Origin: Kitasatospora sp. NBC_00315
GTDB taxonomy: Bacteria > Actinomycetota > Actinomycetes > Streptomycetales > Streptomycetaceae
Direction of reading: 5' to 3'
DNA length: 64,000 nt
NCBI RefSeq assembly: GCF_041435095.1
Contig: NZ_CP108025.1
Location: forward strand, 1,364,001-1,428,000
The first letter of the stretch is position 1; each line of letters begins with the position of its first letter. Shown in pieces: positions 16,524 through 24,761 of the stretch. Position numbers and translations under genes: made by a program. The notes under the pieces were generated by a model. The model was not told the origin of the DNA, did no database searches, and saw only the letters and a list, made by a program, of their open reading frames with translations.

Positions 16524-18371
16524 ATGACCCAGGACGGCTACACCGACGGGGAGGTGGCTCCGTTCGCGGCCGCCGAGCAGGCCTCCGCGACGCTCGGCGC
16601 CCTTGCCGAAGCCCTGCTCGACGGGCGCACCACCCGCTACCCAAGCGCTTCGCTGACCGTCCTGCTCGGCGCCGCGCACCCGGCCGCCGAGTCCCTGTTC
16701 GGGATCGGCCTCGCCGAGCACGGTCCGGCGCACCAGGCGGTCGGCCACCTCGGCACGGTGGTCGCGGCCGGTACGGCCCGCGCCCGTGCGGCCTCGACCG
16801 GCGCCCCGGCGGGCGCGGCGGCCGCCGCGGCGCTGCTCGCGCGGTTCGGCGGCGGCGCGGTCCGCGGCGCGACCCCGGACGCCGGCGCCCCCACGGCCGA
16901 GCTCCTCGGGCTGCCGGTGACCGGCGAGGTCGCGGATCCGAAGCTTCGGCCGCCCTTCACCGCCCCGCTGGCCGACCTCGCGAACGGTCAGCAGACCCGC
17001 CGGCCCGCTCCCCTGGCGCCGGGCGCCGGCGCCGAACTGCGCCTGGTCGTCCCGCCGGTCTTCCACCCGCTCACCGCCCCGGACGCCGGGACGGACCTGG
17101 CCGTGCACCTGGCCGAGGTCGCCGAGGAGCTGTTCAGCGGCACCGGAGCGGCACCGCGCCGGGATCTGGCCGTGGCCGGCGCGAGCCTCGCGGACCTGTT
17201 CGCCGCCTCCGGAGTGGCGTACGCCGGCCTGTCGGCGCTGACCCTGGACGGCCGCCCGACCGACGCCGCCCTGGTGGTCTCGCTCGCGCGGAACCAGAGC
17301 CCCGTCCAGGTGCTCGCCACCGACACCGCCGGCGCCCGCCCGCACGCCGAGGTGTGGACGGTGCTGCTTCCCTCGGGACCGGCCGTGGTGCTGGTCGAGG
17401 GCCGCACCGTACCCGTACCCGCCCGGCTGACCGGCGACGGCGCCGCCCGCTGGGTGGTGCTGTCGGTGGCACAGGCCATGGTGCCGCTGCCCGACAGCGC
17501 TTCGGTGCTGTGCGTGCAGCTGACCACCGCGCACGCGCAGGACTGGGAGCTGTACACCGGGGCGTTCGCCGAGCTGCTGAAGAGCATCCAGTTCGCCTGG
17601 GACGGCGTGGACGGCCGGACGCTCGCCCCTCTCCCGGCGCAGGCCACCGCCCCGGTCACCGCACCCGCCCCGGTCGCGCCGGTCGAACCCGCCGCCGCGC
17701 CCGTTCCCCCGGCCGCGCCCGCCGAACCCGAGGGCACGCCGGTCCGGATCCCGCCCGCCGACTTCAACCCCTTCGCCCCGCAGCCGGAGATCCCGGCGCA
17801 GGCCGCCGCCGAGCCCGCCCCGGAGGAGGAGACGAGGAAGGGCACGCCGGTCCGGATCCCGCCCGCCGACTTCAACCCCTTCGCCCCGCAGCCCGCCAGG
17901 GCCGCCGCGGCACCGGCCGCCGAGGGCGAGGACGAGGAGCCGCTCAAGGGCACCCCCGTGCGCGTCCCGCCGCCGGACTTCAACCCCTTCGCCCCGCCGA
18001 GCAGCCCGCCCGCCGCCCCGCCGGCAGCGCCGGCCGCGCCCGCCGCACCGGCGGCCCGCACCAGCGACCCCTTCGGCACCGTGACGGCGGCGGATCAGCA
18101 GACCGACCCGTTCGGCACCACGCTGCCGTCGGCCGCGCCGACGCCGGTGGCCGCACCGCCGATGCCGACCTCACCGCCGCCGGCCCCGCCGGCCGCTCCC
18201 CCGCTCGCCGCGGCGGATCCGGACGACGACGCGCCGAAGAAGGGCACCCCCGTGCGCGTCCCGCCGCCGGACTTCAACCCCTTCGCCCCGCCGAGCAGCC
18301 CGCCCGCCGCCCCGCCGGCGGAGGCCGAGCAGGCGCCGCCCGCCGCACCCGAGACCAGCCCGTTCGGCTGA
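16524..18371 (+). CDS. Unknown protein with four C-terminal GTPVR-DFNPFAP repeats
   Basis: 615 aa; I do not recognise a family. Residues 1-370 look globular: Ala-rich helices (EQASATLGALAEALLDG), a middle region with FHPLTAPDAGTDLAVHLAEVAEELF, and strands (WTVLLPSGPAVVLVEGR) ending in DWELYTGAFAELLKSIQFAWDG. The rest is Pro/Ala-rich and probably disordered. It carries four copies of a 16-residue unit, GTPVR-I/V-PP-A/P-DFNPFAP, at residues 404-419, 440-455, 476-491 and 574-589, usually preceded by Lys. TSDPFGT, TDPFGTTLP and TSPFG motifs lie between and after them. There is no signal peptide or membrane helix, so it is probably cytosolic, with the tail as a multivalent binding or secretion motif region. 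ATG with GGGGGG upstream. Confidence 0.8.
   Translation: MTQDGYTDGEVAPFAAAEQASATLGALAEALLDGRTTRYPSASLTVLLGAAHPAAESLFGIGLAEHGPAHQAVGHLGTVVAAGTARARAASTGAPAGAAAAAALLARFGGGAVRGATPDAGAPTAELLGLPVTGEVADPKLRPPFTAPLADLANGQQTRRPAPLAPGAGAELRLVVPPVFHPLTAPDAGTDLAVHLAEVAEELFSGTGAAPRRDLAVAGASLADLFAASGVAYAGLSALTLDGRPTDAALVVSLARNQSPVQVLATDTAGARPHAEVWTVLLPSGPAVVLVEGRTVPVPARLTGDGAARWVVLSVAQAMVPLPDSASVLCVQLTTAHAQDWELYTGAFAELLKSIQFAWDGVDGRTLAPLPAQATAPVTAPAPVAPVEPAAAPVPPAAPAEPEGTPVRIPPADFNPFAPQPEIPAQAAAEPAPEEETRKGTPVRIPPADFNPFAPQPARAAAAPAAEGEDEEPLKGTPVRVPPPDFNPFAPPSSPPAAPPAAPAAPAAPAARTSDPFGTVTAADQQTDPFGTTLPSAAPTPVAAPPMPTSPPPAPPAAPPLAAADPDDDAPKKGTPVRVPPPDFNPFAPPSSPPAAPPAEAEQAPPAAPETSPFG
17733..18319. repeat. Internal coding repeats (four copies, two very recent duplications)
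   Basis: Units start at 17733, 17841, 17949 and 18243. Units 1 and 2 are identical over about 50 bp. Units 3 and 4, with the following Pro/Ala codons, are identical over nearly 80 bp (17946-18023 against 18240-18317). The silent-site identity implies recent duplication or gene conversion rather than old repeats kept by selection. Confidence 0.85.
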
Positions 18372-18495
18372 TCCGGCGGCCCCGCGGACCCGGGGCGAAG
18401 CCCCGGCCGGCGCAACCGCACCCGGCCACGCCGGGCACCGGCCGGCGCATCCGCATCACCCGTGCCCGTACGCCCCGGCGGCCGGCCCTCCCCGA

Positions 18496-18528
18496 GGGCC
18501 GGCCGCCGTCCGCTTCGGCGGCCGGCCC
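18496..18528. terminator. Strong hairpin terminator candidate
   Basis: Perfect 13-bp stem GGGCCGGCCGCCG / CGGCGGCCGGCCC with a 7-base loop, 125 bp after the repeat-protein stop and ahead of the chitinase promoter region. No T-run is present. Confidence 0.7.
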
Positions 18529-18550
18529 GTGGCAGGCACGCGACGCCAAG

Positions 18551-18562
18551 TGGTACAGACCT
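18551..18562. promoter_or_regulatory. Chitin-response / DasR-like site (TGGTACAGACCT)
   Basis: TGGTACAGACCT differs by one base from the 12-bp TGGTCCAGACCT direct-repeat element of Streptomyces chitinase promoters and resembles the DasR-responsive element (TGGTCTAGACCA core). It lies 194 bp ahead of the chitinase start with no gene between, so chitin/N-acetylglucosamine control is likely. Only one full copy is evident; TTGGGACCAC at 18571-18580 may be a decayed second half. Confidence 0.6.
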
Positions 18563-18755
18563 ATTGCCAGTTGGGACCACGCTCCCTACCCTCGCATAGC
18601 ACAGGACCTCCACGGCAACCCGACGGCCAGAGGCTCCCGCTCCGCGCTGCCCCAACGCCGGAGCTCGGCACGCTGCTCGACGCACCTGACACCTCCTCAC
18701 AGGTATCGGGGCGGCTCCGGCCCGCCCGGGGCGGCCCCAGACAGGAGCCACACTC

Positions 18756-21023
18756 ATGCGCAGACGTCGGATCCGCCTCCCCCTCCTGGCAGCGGGGAGC
18801 CTGCTCGCCCCGCTGATCGCGATCGCCCTGCCCGCCACCGCCGCCCATGCCGCCTCGGCCACCGCCGCCTTCACCAAGGGCAGCGACTGGGGCTCGGGCT
18901 ACGCGGGCGACTACGTCATCACCAACGGCTCCAGCACCGCACTCAACGGCTGGACCCTGGAGTTCGACCTCCCGGCCGGCAACTCGGTCTCCTCGCTGTG
19001 GAACGCCACCTACACCACCGCGGCCTCCCACGTGACCGTGAAGAACCCCGGCTGGGCGAGCAGCCTGGCGCCCGGCGCCTCGTACGACGTCGGCTTCAAC
19101 ATCGCCTACTCCGGCAGCTACCAGCCGCTGCTGAACTGCAAGCTGAACGGGAACCCGTGCACGGGCGGCGGCACCGGCGGCGGGGACGTCACCGCGCCGA
19201 GCACCCCGGGCGCCCTGGCCGTGACCGGCACCACCCAGACCTCCGCCTCCCTCGGCTGGAGCGCCAGCACCGACGACACCGGCGTGGCGGGCTACGACGT
19301 CTTCCAGAACGGCGCCAAGGCCGCCACCGTGACCGGGACCTCGGCCACCGTCAACGGCCTGACCGCGAACACCTCGTACCAGTTCACCGTGCAGGCCTTC
19401 GACGCGGCCGGCAACCGCTCGGCCGCCGCCGGGCCGGTGACCGCGACCACCAGGCCCACCTCCACCGACACCCAGGCGCCCACCGCCCCGGGCACCCCGT
19501 CCGTCAGCGGGACCACCGCCGACAGCGTCTCGCTCGGCTGGACGGCCGCCACCGACAACGTGGGCGTCACCGCGTACGACGTGTACAACGGCACGGCGCT
19601 CGCCGCCACCGTGACCGGGACCTCGGCCACCGTCAACGGCCTGAGCGCGGCGACCTCGTACACCTTCACCGTCAAGGCCCGCGACGCGGCCGGGAACACC
19701 TCCCCGGCCTCCGCGCCGGTGACGGCGAAGACCCAGAGCGGCGGCGGCACCGGCGGCGCGCTGAAGATCGGGTACTTCACCCAGTGGAGCATCTACGCGC
19801 GCGGCTACAGCGTGAAGCAGCTCGACACCTCGGGCTCGGCCGGGCGGCTCACCACGCTCAACTACGCCTTCGCCAACATCAATCCGAGCAGCAAGCAGTG
19901 CTTCCTCACCAACCACGCGGCCGGCAACGACTCCGACCCCAACGCGGGTGACGGCGCCGGGGACGCCTGGGCCGACTTCGGCAAGGGCTGGGACGCGGGC
20001 AGCTCGGTGGCCGGCACCACCGACACCTGGGACCAGGCGCTGGCCGGCAACTTCAACCAGCTGAAGCAGCTCAAGGCCAAGTACCCCAACCTCAAGATGC
20101 AGATCTCGCTGGGTGGTTGGTCCTACAGCAAGTGGTTCTCCGACGCGGCCGCCACCGACGCCTCGCGCAAGGCGCTGGTCAGCTCCTGCATCGACATGTA
20201 CATCAAGGGCAACCTGCCGGTCATCGACGGCCGGGGCGGCGCCGCCAGCGCGGCGAACATCTTCGACGGGATCGACCTCGACTGGGAGTGGCCCAACTCC
20301 GACGGACACCTCGGCAACGTCTACAAGCCCGCCGACAAGGCCGACTACACCCTGCTGGCCCAGGAGTTCCGCCGTCAGTTGGACGCCCTCGGCGCCACCA
20401 CCGGCAAGCACTACACGCTCAGCGCCTTCCTGCCGGCCGACCCGCTGAAGATCTCCGCCGGCATCGACGTCCCCGGCCTGTTCGGCGCGTTCGACTTCGC
20501 CACCGTCCAGGGTTACGACTACCACGGCGGCTGGGAGAACGTCACCAACCAGCAGTCCGCGCTGAAGGTCGCGGCGGGCGACCCGAGCCCGGCCACCCAG
20601 CAGTTCAGCTCCGAGATCGCCATCAACACCTACGTCAACGGCGGCGCCCCGAAGAGCAAGCTGACGCTCGGCATCCCGTTCTACGGCCGGGGCTGGACGG
20701 GTGTGCCACGCGGCACCACCAACGGCCTCTTCCAGACCGCCACGGGCCCCGGGCCGGGAACCTACGAGGCCGGGTACGAGGACTACCACAAGCTCAAGGA
20801 CATGGCCGCCGGGGGCGGTTACACCGTCTACCGGGATCCGGTCGCCGGTTTCGCGTACATCTACAACGGCTCGGTGCTCTACACCTACGACGACCCGACC
20901 GAGATCGCCCGCAAGACCGCCTGGATCAAGTCCCAGGGGCTGGGCGGCGCGATGGTGTGGTCCTTCGACGGTGACACGGCGAACGGCGAACTGATGGCCG
21001 CGGTGGACAACGGCCTGAAGTGA
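18756..21023 (+). CDS. Secreted chitinase: CBM2 - FnIII - FnIII - GH18
   Basis: 755-aa extracellular endochitinase that cleaves beta-1,4-GlcNAc links with retention. A Sec signal (RRRR, hydrophobic core, AHA|A near residue 33) precedes a family 2 carbohydrate-binding module (about 34-133, ending in the NCKLNGNPC cysteine pair). Two fibronectin type III modules follow (about 147-233 and 243-327), separated by Gly/Thr linkers; they share an identical VTGTSATVNGL block. The GH18 domain (about 335-755) has SLGGWS and the catalytic FDGIDLDWEWP, with Glu511 as acid/base. The QGYDYHGGW and MVWSFDGD blocks agree with the chitinase A-type subgroup that has an alpha/beta insertion. RBS AGGAG sits nine bases upstream. 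Regulation is probably through the site at 18551. Confidence 0.95.
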   Translation: MRRRRIRLPLLAAGSLLAPLIAIALPATAAHAASATAAFTKGSDWGSGYAGDYVITNGSSTALNGWTLEFDLPAGNSVSSLWNATYTTAASHVTVKNPGWASSLAPGASYDVGFNIAYSGSYQPLLNCKLNGNPCTGGGTGGGDVTAPSTPGALAVTGTTQTSASLGWSASTDDTGVAGYDVFQNGAKAATVTGTSATVNGLTANTSYQFTVQAFDAAGNRSAAAGPVTATTRPTSTDTQAPTAPGTPSVSGTTADSVSLGWTAATDNVGVTAYDVYNGTALAATVTGTSATVNGLSAATSYTFTVKARDAAGNTSPASAPVTAKTQSGGGTGGALKIGYFTQWSIYARGYSVKQLDTSGSAGRLTTLNYAFANINPSSKQCFLTNHAAGNDSDPNAGDGAGDAWADFGKGWDAGSSVAGTTDTWDQALAGNFNQLKQLKAKYPNLKMQISLGGWSYSKWFSDAAATDASRKALVSSCIDMYIKGNLPVIDGRGGAASAANIFDGIDLDWEWPNSDGHLGNVYKPADKADYTLLAQEFRRQLDALGATTGKHYTLSAFLPADPLKISAGIDVPGLFGAFDFATVQGYDYHGGWENVTNQQSALKVAAGDPSPATQQFSSEIAINTYVNGGAPKSKLTLGIPFYGRGWTGVPRGTTNGLFQTATGPGPGTYEAGYEDYHKLKDMAAGGGYTVYRDPVAGFAYIYNGSVLYTYDDPTEIARKTAWIKSQGLGGAMVWSFDGDTANGELMAAVDNGLK

Positions 21024-21038
21024 GGCCACCGCACGAAC

Positions 21039-21076
21039 GGCGCCCCGTCGGCCCGCACCACGGCCGGCGGGGCGCC
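21039..21076. terminator. Bipartite hairpin after the chitinase gene
   Basis: Outer stem GGCGCCCCG (21039-21047) / CGGGGCGCC (21068-21076), with an inner stem CGGCC / GGCCG. It lies between the convergent chitinase and methyltransferase-like genes and could stop transcription from both sides. Confidence 0.7.
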
Positions 21077-21084
21077 CGCGTGTC

Positions 21085-21792
21085 TCAGACGGCCCGGCGC
21101 GCCAGGTGGACGACGTCCGGAACGCCCCGGGCAACCGGGATCTCGTACGTGAACACGTCCGAGAACCCCGCCGTGCGCAGCGCCTGCTCGAAGCCGGCGG
21201 ACGGCTGCGCGCTCCAGACCGCGAGCACCCCGCCCGGCCGCAGCCTGCGCCACACCATGGCCAGCCCGCGCGGGTCGTAGAGGCCGCCGTTGGAGTCGGT
21301 GACCGTCCAGTCCGGTCCGTTGTCGATGTCGAGGCAGAGCGCGTGGTAGCCCTCGCCGTCCCCCGCGAGGTGGGCCAGCAGATCGGTGTGCAGCACCGCG
21401 ACCCGGGGATCCTCCAGGGCGCCGGCCGAATGGGCCGCCAGCGGGCCGGTGCGGTGCCACTCGATGATCGCGCCCTCGCGTTCGACCACCGCGATCCGGC
21501 CCCAGCGCGGTTCGGCGGCGGCGTACGCGAGCGAGAACCCGACGCCGAGCCCGCCGATCAGCACCGAGAGCGGCTCGGCGCCGGGGGCGGGCTCGCCCAG
21601 CGCGTCCAGGGCCGCCTGGACCAGCAGCCGCTCGGAGCGGCCGTCCGCGGTGTCCATCAGGAAGCAGCCGTTGGCGATGATCTCGAAGTGCTCACCGCGC
21701 CGCCGCAACACCACCTCGCCGTACGGGCCCTGCCGCCGGTCGAGGGTGTCGACGGCGTCAGAACCGTCCCGGTCGGGCAGTACGGTCGCCAT
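21085..21792 (-). CDS. Spermidine-synthase-like methyltransferase-fold protein
   Basis: 235 aa with a Rossmann-type SAM/aminopropyl-transferase fold. After a beta-rich start (GPYGEVVLRRRGEHFEIIANG, typical of spermidine-synthase N-termini), the glycine-rich loop LIGGLGVGFSLAYA (about residues 77-90) and the acidic end of strand 2 (IAVVERE) follow. LCLDIDNGPDWTV takes the place of the catalytic DxxDP segment, and the family's catalytic motif is not intact. It is probably a spermine/spermidine-synthase-like protein of unknown reaction, common in actinobacteria. ATG preceded by AAGGACC. Not clearly in an operon with its neighbours. Confidence 0.75.
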   Translation of the reverse strand: MATVLPDRDGSDAVDTLDRRQGPYGEVVLRRRGEHFEIIANGCFLMDTADGRSERLLVQAALDALGEPAPGAEPLSVLIGGLGVGFSLAYAAAEPRWGRIAVVEREGAIIEWHRTGPLAAHSAGALEDPRVAVLHTDLLAHLAGDGEGYHALCLDIDNGPDWTVTDSNGGLYDPRGLAMVWRRLRPGGVLAVWSAQPSAGFEQALRTAGFSDVFTYEIPVARGVPDVVHLARRAV

Positions 21793-21859
21793 GCTCGGTC
21801 CTTCGGTTCTCGCGCGTCGGTACTGGTACGTGGGCGACTCTATCCGAACCGGCGGGGGC

Positions 21860-22999
21860 TCAGCGGGTCATCAGGACACCCGCGTAGGAGACTCCGGCGA
21901 CCGTCGCCCAGGAGGCCAGGCCGAGGGCGGCGATCCGGCCGCCGGTGCGCAGCACGGTGGGCAGGTGGACGGCGCTGCCGAGGCCGAACAGGGCACCTGC
22001 GAGCAGGACCTGCTGGGCGTCCCCGGCCGCCGTGAGCAGGCCGGCCGGGACGGCGCCGGTGCTGCGAAGCGCGATCGTCAGCAGGAAGCCGGCCACGAAG
22101 AGCGGCAGCACCGGCGGGCGGGCGGCGCCCGGTCCGGTGACGCCGGCCCGGGCGCGCGAGCGGCGGGCGGCGACCGTGACCCCGGCGACCAGGGGCGCGA
22201 GCAGGACCACGCGCATCAGCTTGACGAGCACGGCCTCCCGCAGTGCGGCCGGGCCGCCGGTCTGCGCGGTGGCGACCACCTGACCGACGTCGTGGACGCT
22301 GGCCCCGACCCAGCGGCCGAAGTCCGCGTCGCCGAGGCCGAGCGGGTGGTGCAGCAGCGGAAGAACGGCGATCGCGAGGGTGCCGCAGAGGGTGACCAGG
22401 GCGACCGAGGCCGCGAGGTCCTCCTCGTCGCTGCCGGCGGCCTGGCCGACGGCGCCGATCGCCGAGGCGCCGCAGATCGAGTACCCGGCGGCGACCAGCA
22501 GCGGCTGGTCACCGGGCAGGCCGAGCCGGCGGCCGAGCCAGAGGGTTCCGGCGAAGGTGACCGCGACGACGGTGAGCACCATCGCCAGGGTGGCCCAGCC
22601 GAGGCCGAGCACGTCGTCCAGGCCCAGCCGTAGGCCGAGCAGCACGATGCCGGCCCGCATCAGCCGCTTACCGGCCACGGAGAGTCCCGGCCGGGCCGCG
22701 CCCCGCACGAACGCGCTCAGCCCGGGCAGGTGCGCGGCCGCGGTGCCGAGGACGACGGCGGCGGTCAGCTCCGGTACGGCGGGCACGAGCCGGTGCACAC
22801 CGGCGGCGGCGGCGACCCCGAGGGCGGCGAGCAGCAGGCCGGGGACGACCGCGCGCAGCCCGGCGCGCCGGCGGCCGCTGGCGGTGCGGGTGGTGCGGGT
22901 GGTGCTGGTGGTGCCGGTGCGGGTGCCGGTGGCGCGGGTACGGGTGCCGGTGGCGCGGGTACGGGTGCGGACTGTGTGGGTGCGCAGGGGCAGGGCCAC
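21860..22999 (-). CDS. YeiH-family (UPF0324) putative sulfur-anion exporter
   Basis: 379-aa membrane protein with about nine to ten helices. Family blocks include AAHLPGLSAFVRGAARPGLS, MRAGIVLLGLRLGL (about 113-126), AAGYSICGASAIGAVG (about 165-180) and SVHDVGQVVATAQ (about 230). YeiH relatives are predicted sulfate/sulfite exporters. The start is a GTG five bases after the cysteine dioxygenase stop, so the two are co-translated. An odd Thr/Arg-rich extension (residues 7-41) is encoded by a 21-bp tandem repeat; the conserved part begins near residue 45, and the true start may be lower. Context suggests export of sulfite or sulfate made from cysteine. Confidence 0.85.
   Translation of the reverse strand: MALPLRTHTVRTRTRATGTRTRATGTRTGTTSTTRTTRTASGRRRAGLRAVVPGLLLAALGVAAAAGVHRLVPAVPELTAAVVLGTAAAHLPGLSAFVRGAARPGLSVAGKRLMRAGIVLLGLRLGLDDVLGLGWATLAMVLTVVAVTFAGTLWLGRRLGLPGDQPLLVAAGYSICGASAIGAVGQAAGSDEEDLAASVALVTLCGTLAIAVLPLLHHPLGLGDADFGRWVGASVHDVGQVVATAQTGGPAALREAVLVKLMRVVLLAPLVAGVTVAARRSRARAGVTGPGAARPPVLPLFVAGFLLTIALRSTGAVPAGLLTAAGDAQQVLLAGALFGLGSAVHLPTVLRTGGRIAALGLASWATVAGVSYAGVLMTR
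22921..22970. repeat. 21-bp tandem repeat inside the 5' end of the YeiH-like gene
   Basis: Two exact copies of a 21-bp unit (22921-22941, 22942-22962) and a partial third, encoding Thr/Arg/Ala/Gly heptapeptides. Related degenerate GGTGCGGGTG repeats extend the array towards 22881. Confidence 0.85.
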
Positions 23000-23004
23000 G
23001 GCGG

Positions 23005-23568
23005 TCAGAGCTCGCCCTCGGGGAGCCGGTAGACCCGGCGCACGCTGCTGCCGAGCCGGGAGACGTCGGCGCCGTAGACGTGGACGGAGATGGCGGTGCC
23101 GGTACCGGCGTTGCGGACGCGGTGGATGTCACCGGGCGGCGCGAAGGCGGCCACGGTGCCCGGCGGGCCGAGCACGTCCCCGAGGGGGACCAGGCGCCCG
23201 GTACGGCCGTCCGGGACCAGCCGGTAGCGCCGTTCGCTCTCCTCGCCCTGGTGGACGCCGGCGACGCACCAGGCGACGTGGTCGTGGACGGAGGTGCGCT
23301 GCCCGGGCAGCCAGACCAGCACGACGACGGAGAACGCTCCGTCGGGATCGGCGTGCAGCACGTGCTGGCGGTAGCGGTCCGGGTCGCCCTCGCACTGGGC
23401 GGCGGTGAGCAGTCCCTCGTCACCGAGGCTGGGGCGCAGGCACTCCCCGACCAGGTAGGCGGTCAGGTCCGGGGGCAGCCCGCGGTCCACCACCTCGCCG
23501 ATCTCGCCGACGAGGGCCCGCATGCGCTCGCTGAGGACGGTCGCCGCGACCGTGACGGAGGGTGTCAT
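23005..23568 (-). CDS. Cysteine dioxygenase-family cupin protein
   Basis: 187-aa cupin metalloenzyme. The iron-binding strand is in SVHDHVAWCVAGVHQGEE (about residues 91-108), matching the HxH...E pattern with the nearby Cys of CDO-type enzymes, and GDIHRVRNAG (about 148) carries the third His. The expected reaction is L-cysteine plus O2 to cysteine sulfinate, though some relatives act on 3-mercaptopropionate. It is cytosolic. It precedes yeiH by 5 bp and follows the LysR gene by 105 bp, all one strand. A 7-bp-arm palindrome lies about 34 bp upstream of the ATG, a candidate operator. Confidence 0.85.
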   Translation of the reverse strand: MTPSVTVAATVLSERMRALVGEIGEVVDRGLPPDLTAYLVGECLRPSLGDEGLLTAAQCEGDPDRYRQHVLHADPDGAFSVVVLVWLPGQRTSVHDHVAWCVAGVHQGEESERRYRLVPDGRTGRLVPLGDVLGPPGTVAAFAPPGDIHRVRNAGTGTAISVHVYGADVSRLGSSVRRVYRLPEGEL

Positions 23569-23601
23569 ACCGGCAGCGTCGGCCGGATCGGCCCATCACG
23601 T

Positions 23602-23619
23602 CCAAGGAGGGTTCCTTGG
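23602..23619. promoter_or_regulatory. Palindrome upstream of cysteine dioxygenase
   Basis: CCAAGGA-GGGT-TCCTTGG, a perfect 7-bp inverted repeat in the 105-bp gap between the LysR stop and the dioxygenase start. It could be an operator for the cassette or part of a short hairpin ending the LysR transcript. Confidence 0.5.
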
Positions 23620-23673
23620 CTTTCCGTCAGCGATGCTTATGGGTGGGACCGAGGCCGACGGCCGGGGAAGGGG

Positions 23674-24579
23674 TCAGCAGCCGACCCGGGCGGCGGCCGC
23701 CGTCCGCAGACTGTCCAGCACCACGGTGGTCGCCGGCAGGGCCCGGTGCTCGCGCAGCACGTACGCGCACACCTTGCGGCGCCGGTGCGGTTCGACGCCG
23801 CGGCCGGTGACCTTGCGATGGCACATGAAGGAGAGCACCAGTGCGGGCATCAGCGCGATGCCGACCCCGGCGGCGACCAGGCTCTGCACCGCGAGGTTGT
23901 CGTCGGTGGTGAAGACCACGTCGGGGGTGAAGCCCTCCTCGGCGCAGATGTGCAGCAGGTTGGCCCGGCAGCGCGGGCAGCCGGCGATCCAGCGCTCCTC
24001 GGCGAGGTCGGCCAGCCGGACGGCGTGCCGGCGGCCGAGCGGGTGGCCGACCGGGAGCAGCACCGTGAGCAGGTCCTCCATCAGCGGGATCTCCTCCAGG
24101 CCGTCCGGCACCTCGGTCGCCGTTCCCGGGTACCCGAAGGCCAGCGCGATGTCGCACTCGCCGCGGAGCAGCCGGTGCAGGGATTCCGGCGGCTCGGCCT
24201 CCAGCAGCTCGACCCGGATGCCGGGGTGCTCGGCGAGCAGCTGCGCCATCGCGGAGGGCACGAGGGTGGCGTTGGCGCTGGGGAAGGCGCAGACGCGGAC
24301 CCGGCCCGCCCGCAGCCGGCCGAGCGCGGTGAGCTGCTGTCGGGCGGCGGTGAGGCCGGCGAGGATCCCCTCGGTGTGCCGGGCCAGCGTCTCGCCGGCC
24401 TCGGTCAGCCGCAGGCCCCGGCCGGCCCGGGCGAACAGCGCTACGCCCGCGTCGCGTTCGAGCGCCTTCATCTGCTGGGTGACGGCCGGCTGGGTGTAGC
24501 CGAGTTCCCGGGCCGCCGCCGAGTAGGAGCCGGCCCGCACCACCGTGTGAAAGGTTCTGATGTGCCGTGAGTCGAACAC
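23674..24579 (-). CDS. LysR family transcriptional regulator
   Basis: 301-aa regulator. The N-terminal winged helix-turn-helix spans about residues 1-62: DSRHIRTFHTVVRAG, SAAARELGYTQPAVTQQMKA and LFARAGRGLRLTEAG. The substrate-binding domain follows (RVRVCAFPSANATLVP onward). The GTG at 24579 (VFDSRHIR) is preferred to the upstream ATG because it starts at the conserved LysR N-terminus. It is the first gene of a same-strand trio with cysteine dioxygenase and a YeiH-type exporter. The LysR-yeiH association parallels yeiE-yeiH in enterobacteria, so control of the trio in response to a sulfur compound is a fair inference. Three cysteines cluster in AGCPRCRANLLHIC. Confidence 0.87.
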   Translation of the reverse strand: MFDSRHIRTFHTVVRAGSYSAAARELGYTQPAVTQQMKALERDAGVALFARAGRGLRLTEAGETLARHTEGILAGLTAARQQLTALGRLRAGRVRVCAFPSANATLVPSAMAQLLAEHPGIRVELLEAEPPESLHRLLRGECDIALAFGYPGTATEVPDGLEEIPLMEDLLTVLLPVGHPLGRRHAVRLADLAEERWIAGCPRCRANLLHICAEEGFTPDVVFTTDDNLAVQSLVAAGVGIALMPALVLSFMCHRKVTGRGVEPHRRRKVCAYVLREHRALPATTVVLDSLRTAAAARVGC

Positions 24580-24644
24580 CGAGGAATCATAAGCAGAAAT
24601 TGGGTTCCGCCGGGCAATTCCCACCCGTCCCCGGTGCTTCGTCC

Positions 24645-24715
24645 GTCCCGGACGCGGCCCCTGGTCACTCGCCGTCCCGGACGCGGCCCCTGGTCACTCG
24701 CCGTCCCGGACGCGG
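24645..24715. repeat. 29-bp direct repeat, two and a half copies
   Basis: Two exact 29-bp units (24645-24673, 24674-24702) and a partial third, in the gap between the start of the LysR gene and the end of gluD. Confidence 0.9.
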
Positions 24716-24761
24716 GCTCCGCGCTCGCCCCCGGTTCGGCGGGGCCGCCGCGACGGCGGCG

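Noticed and set aside
18561..21134. Long minus-strand open frame opposite the chitinase
   Set aside because: Low-complexity Val/Gly/Arg antisense translation; the plus strand encodes an unmistakable GH18 protein.
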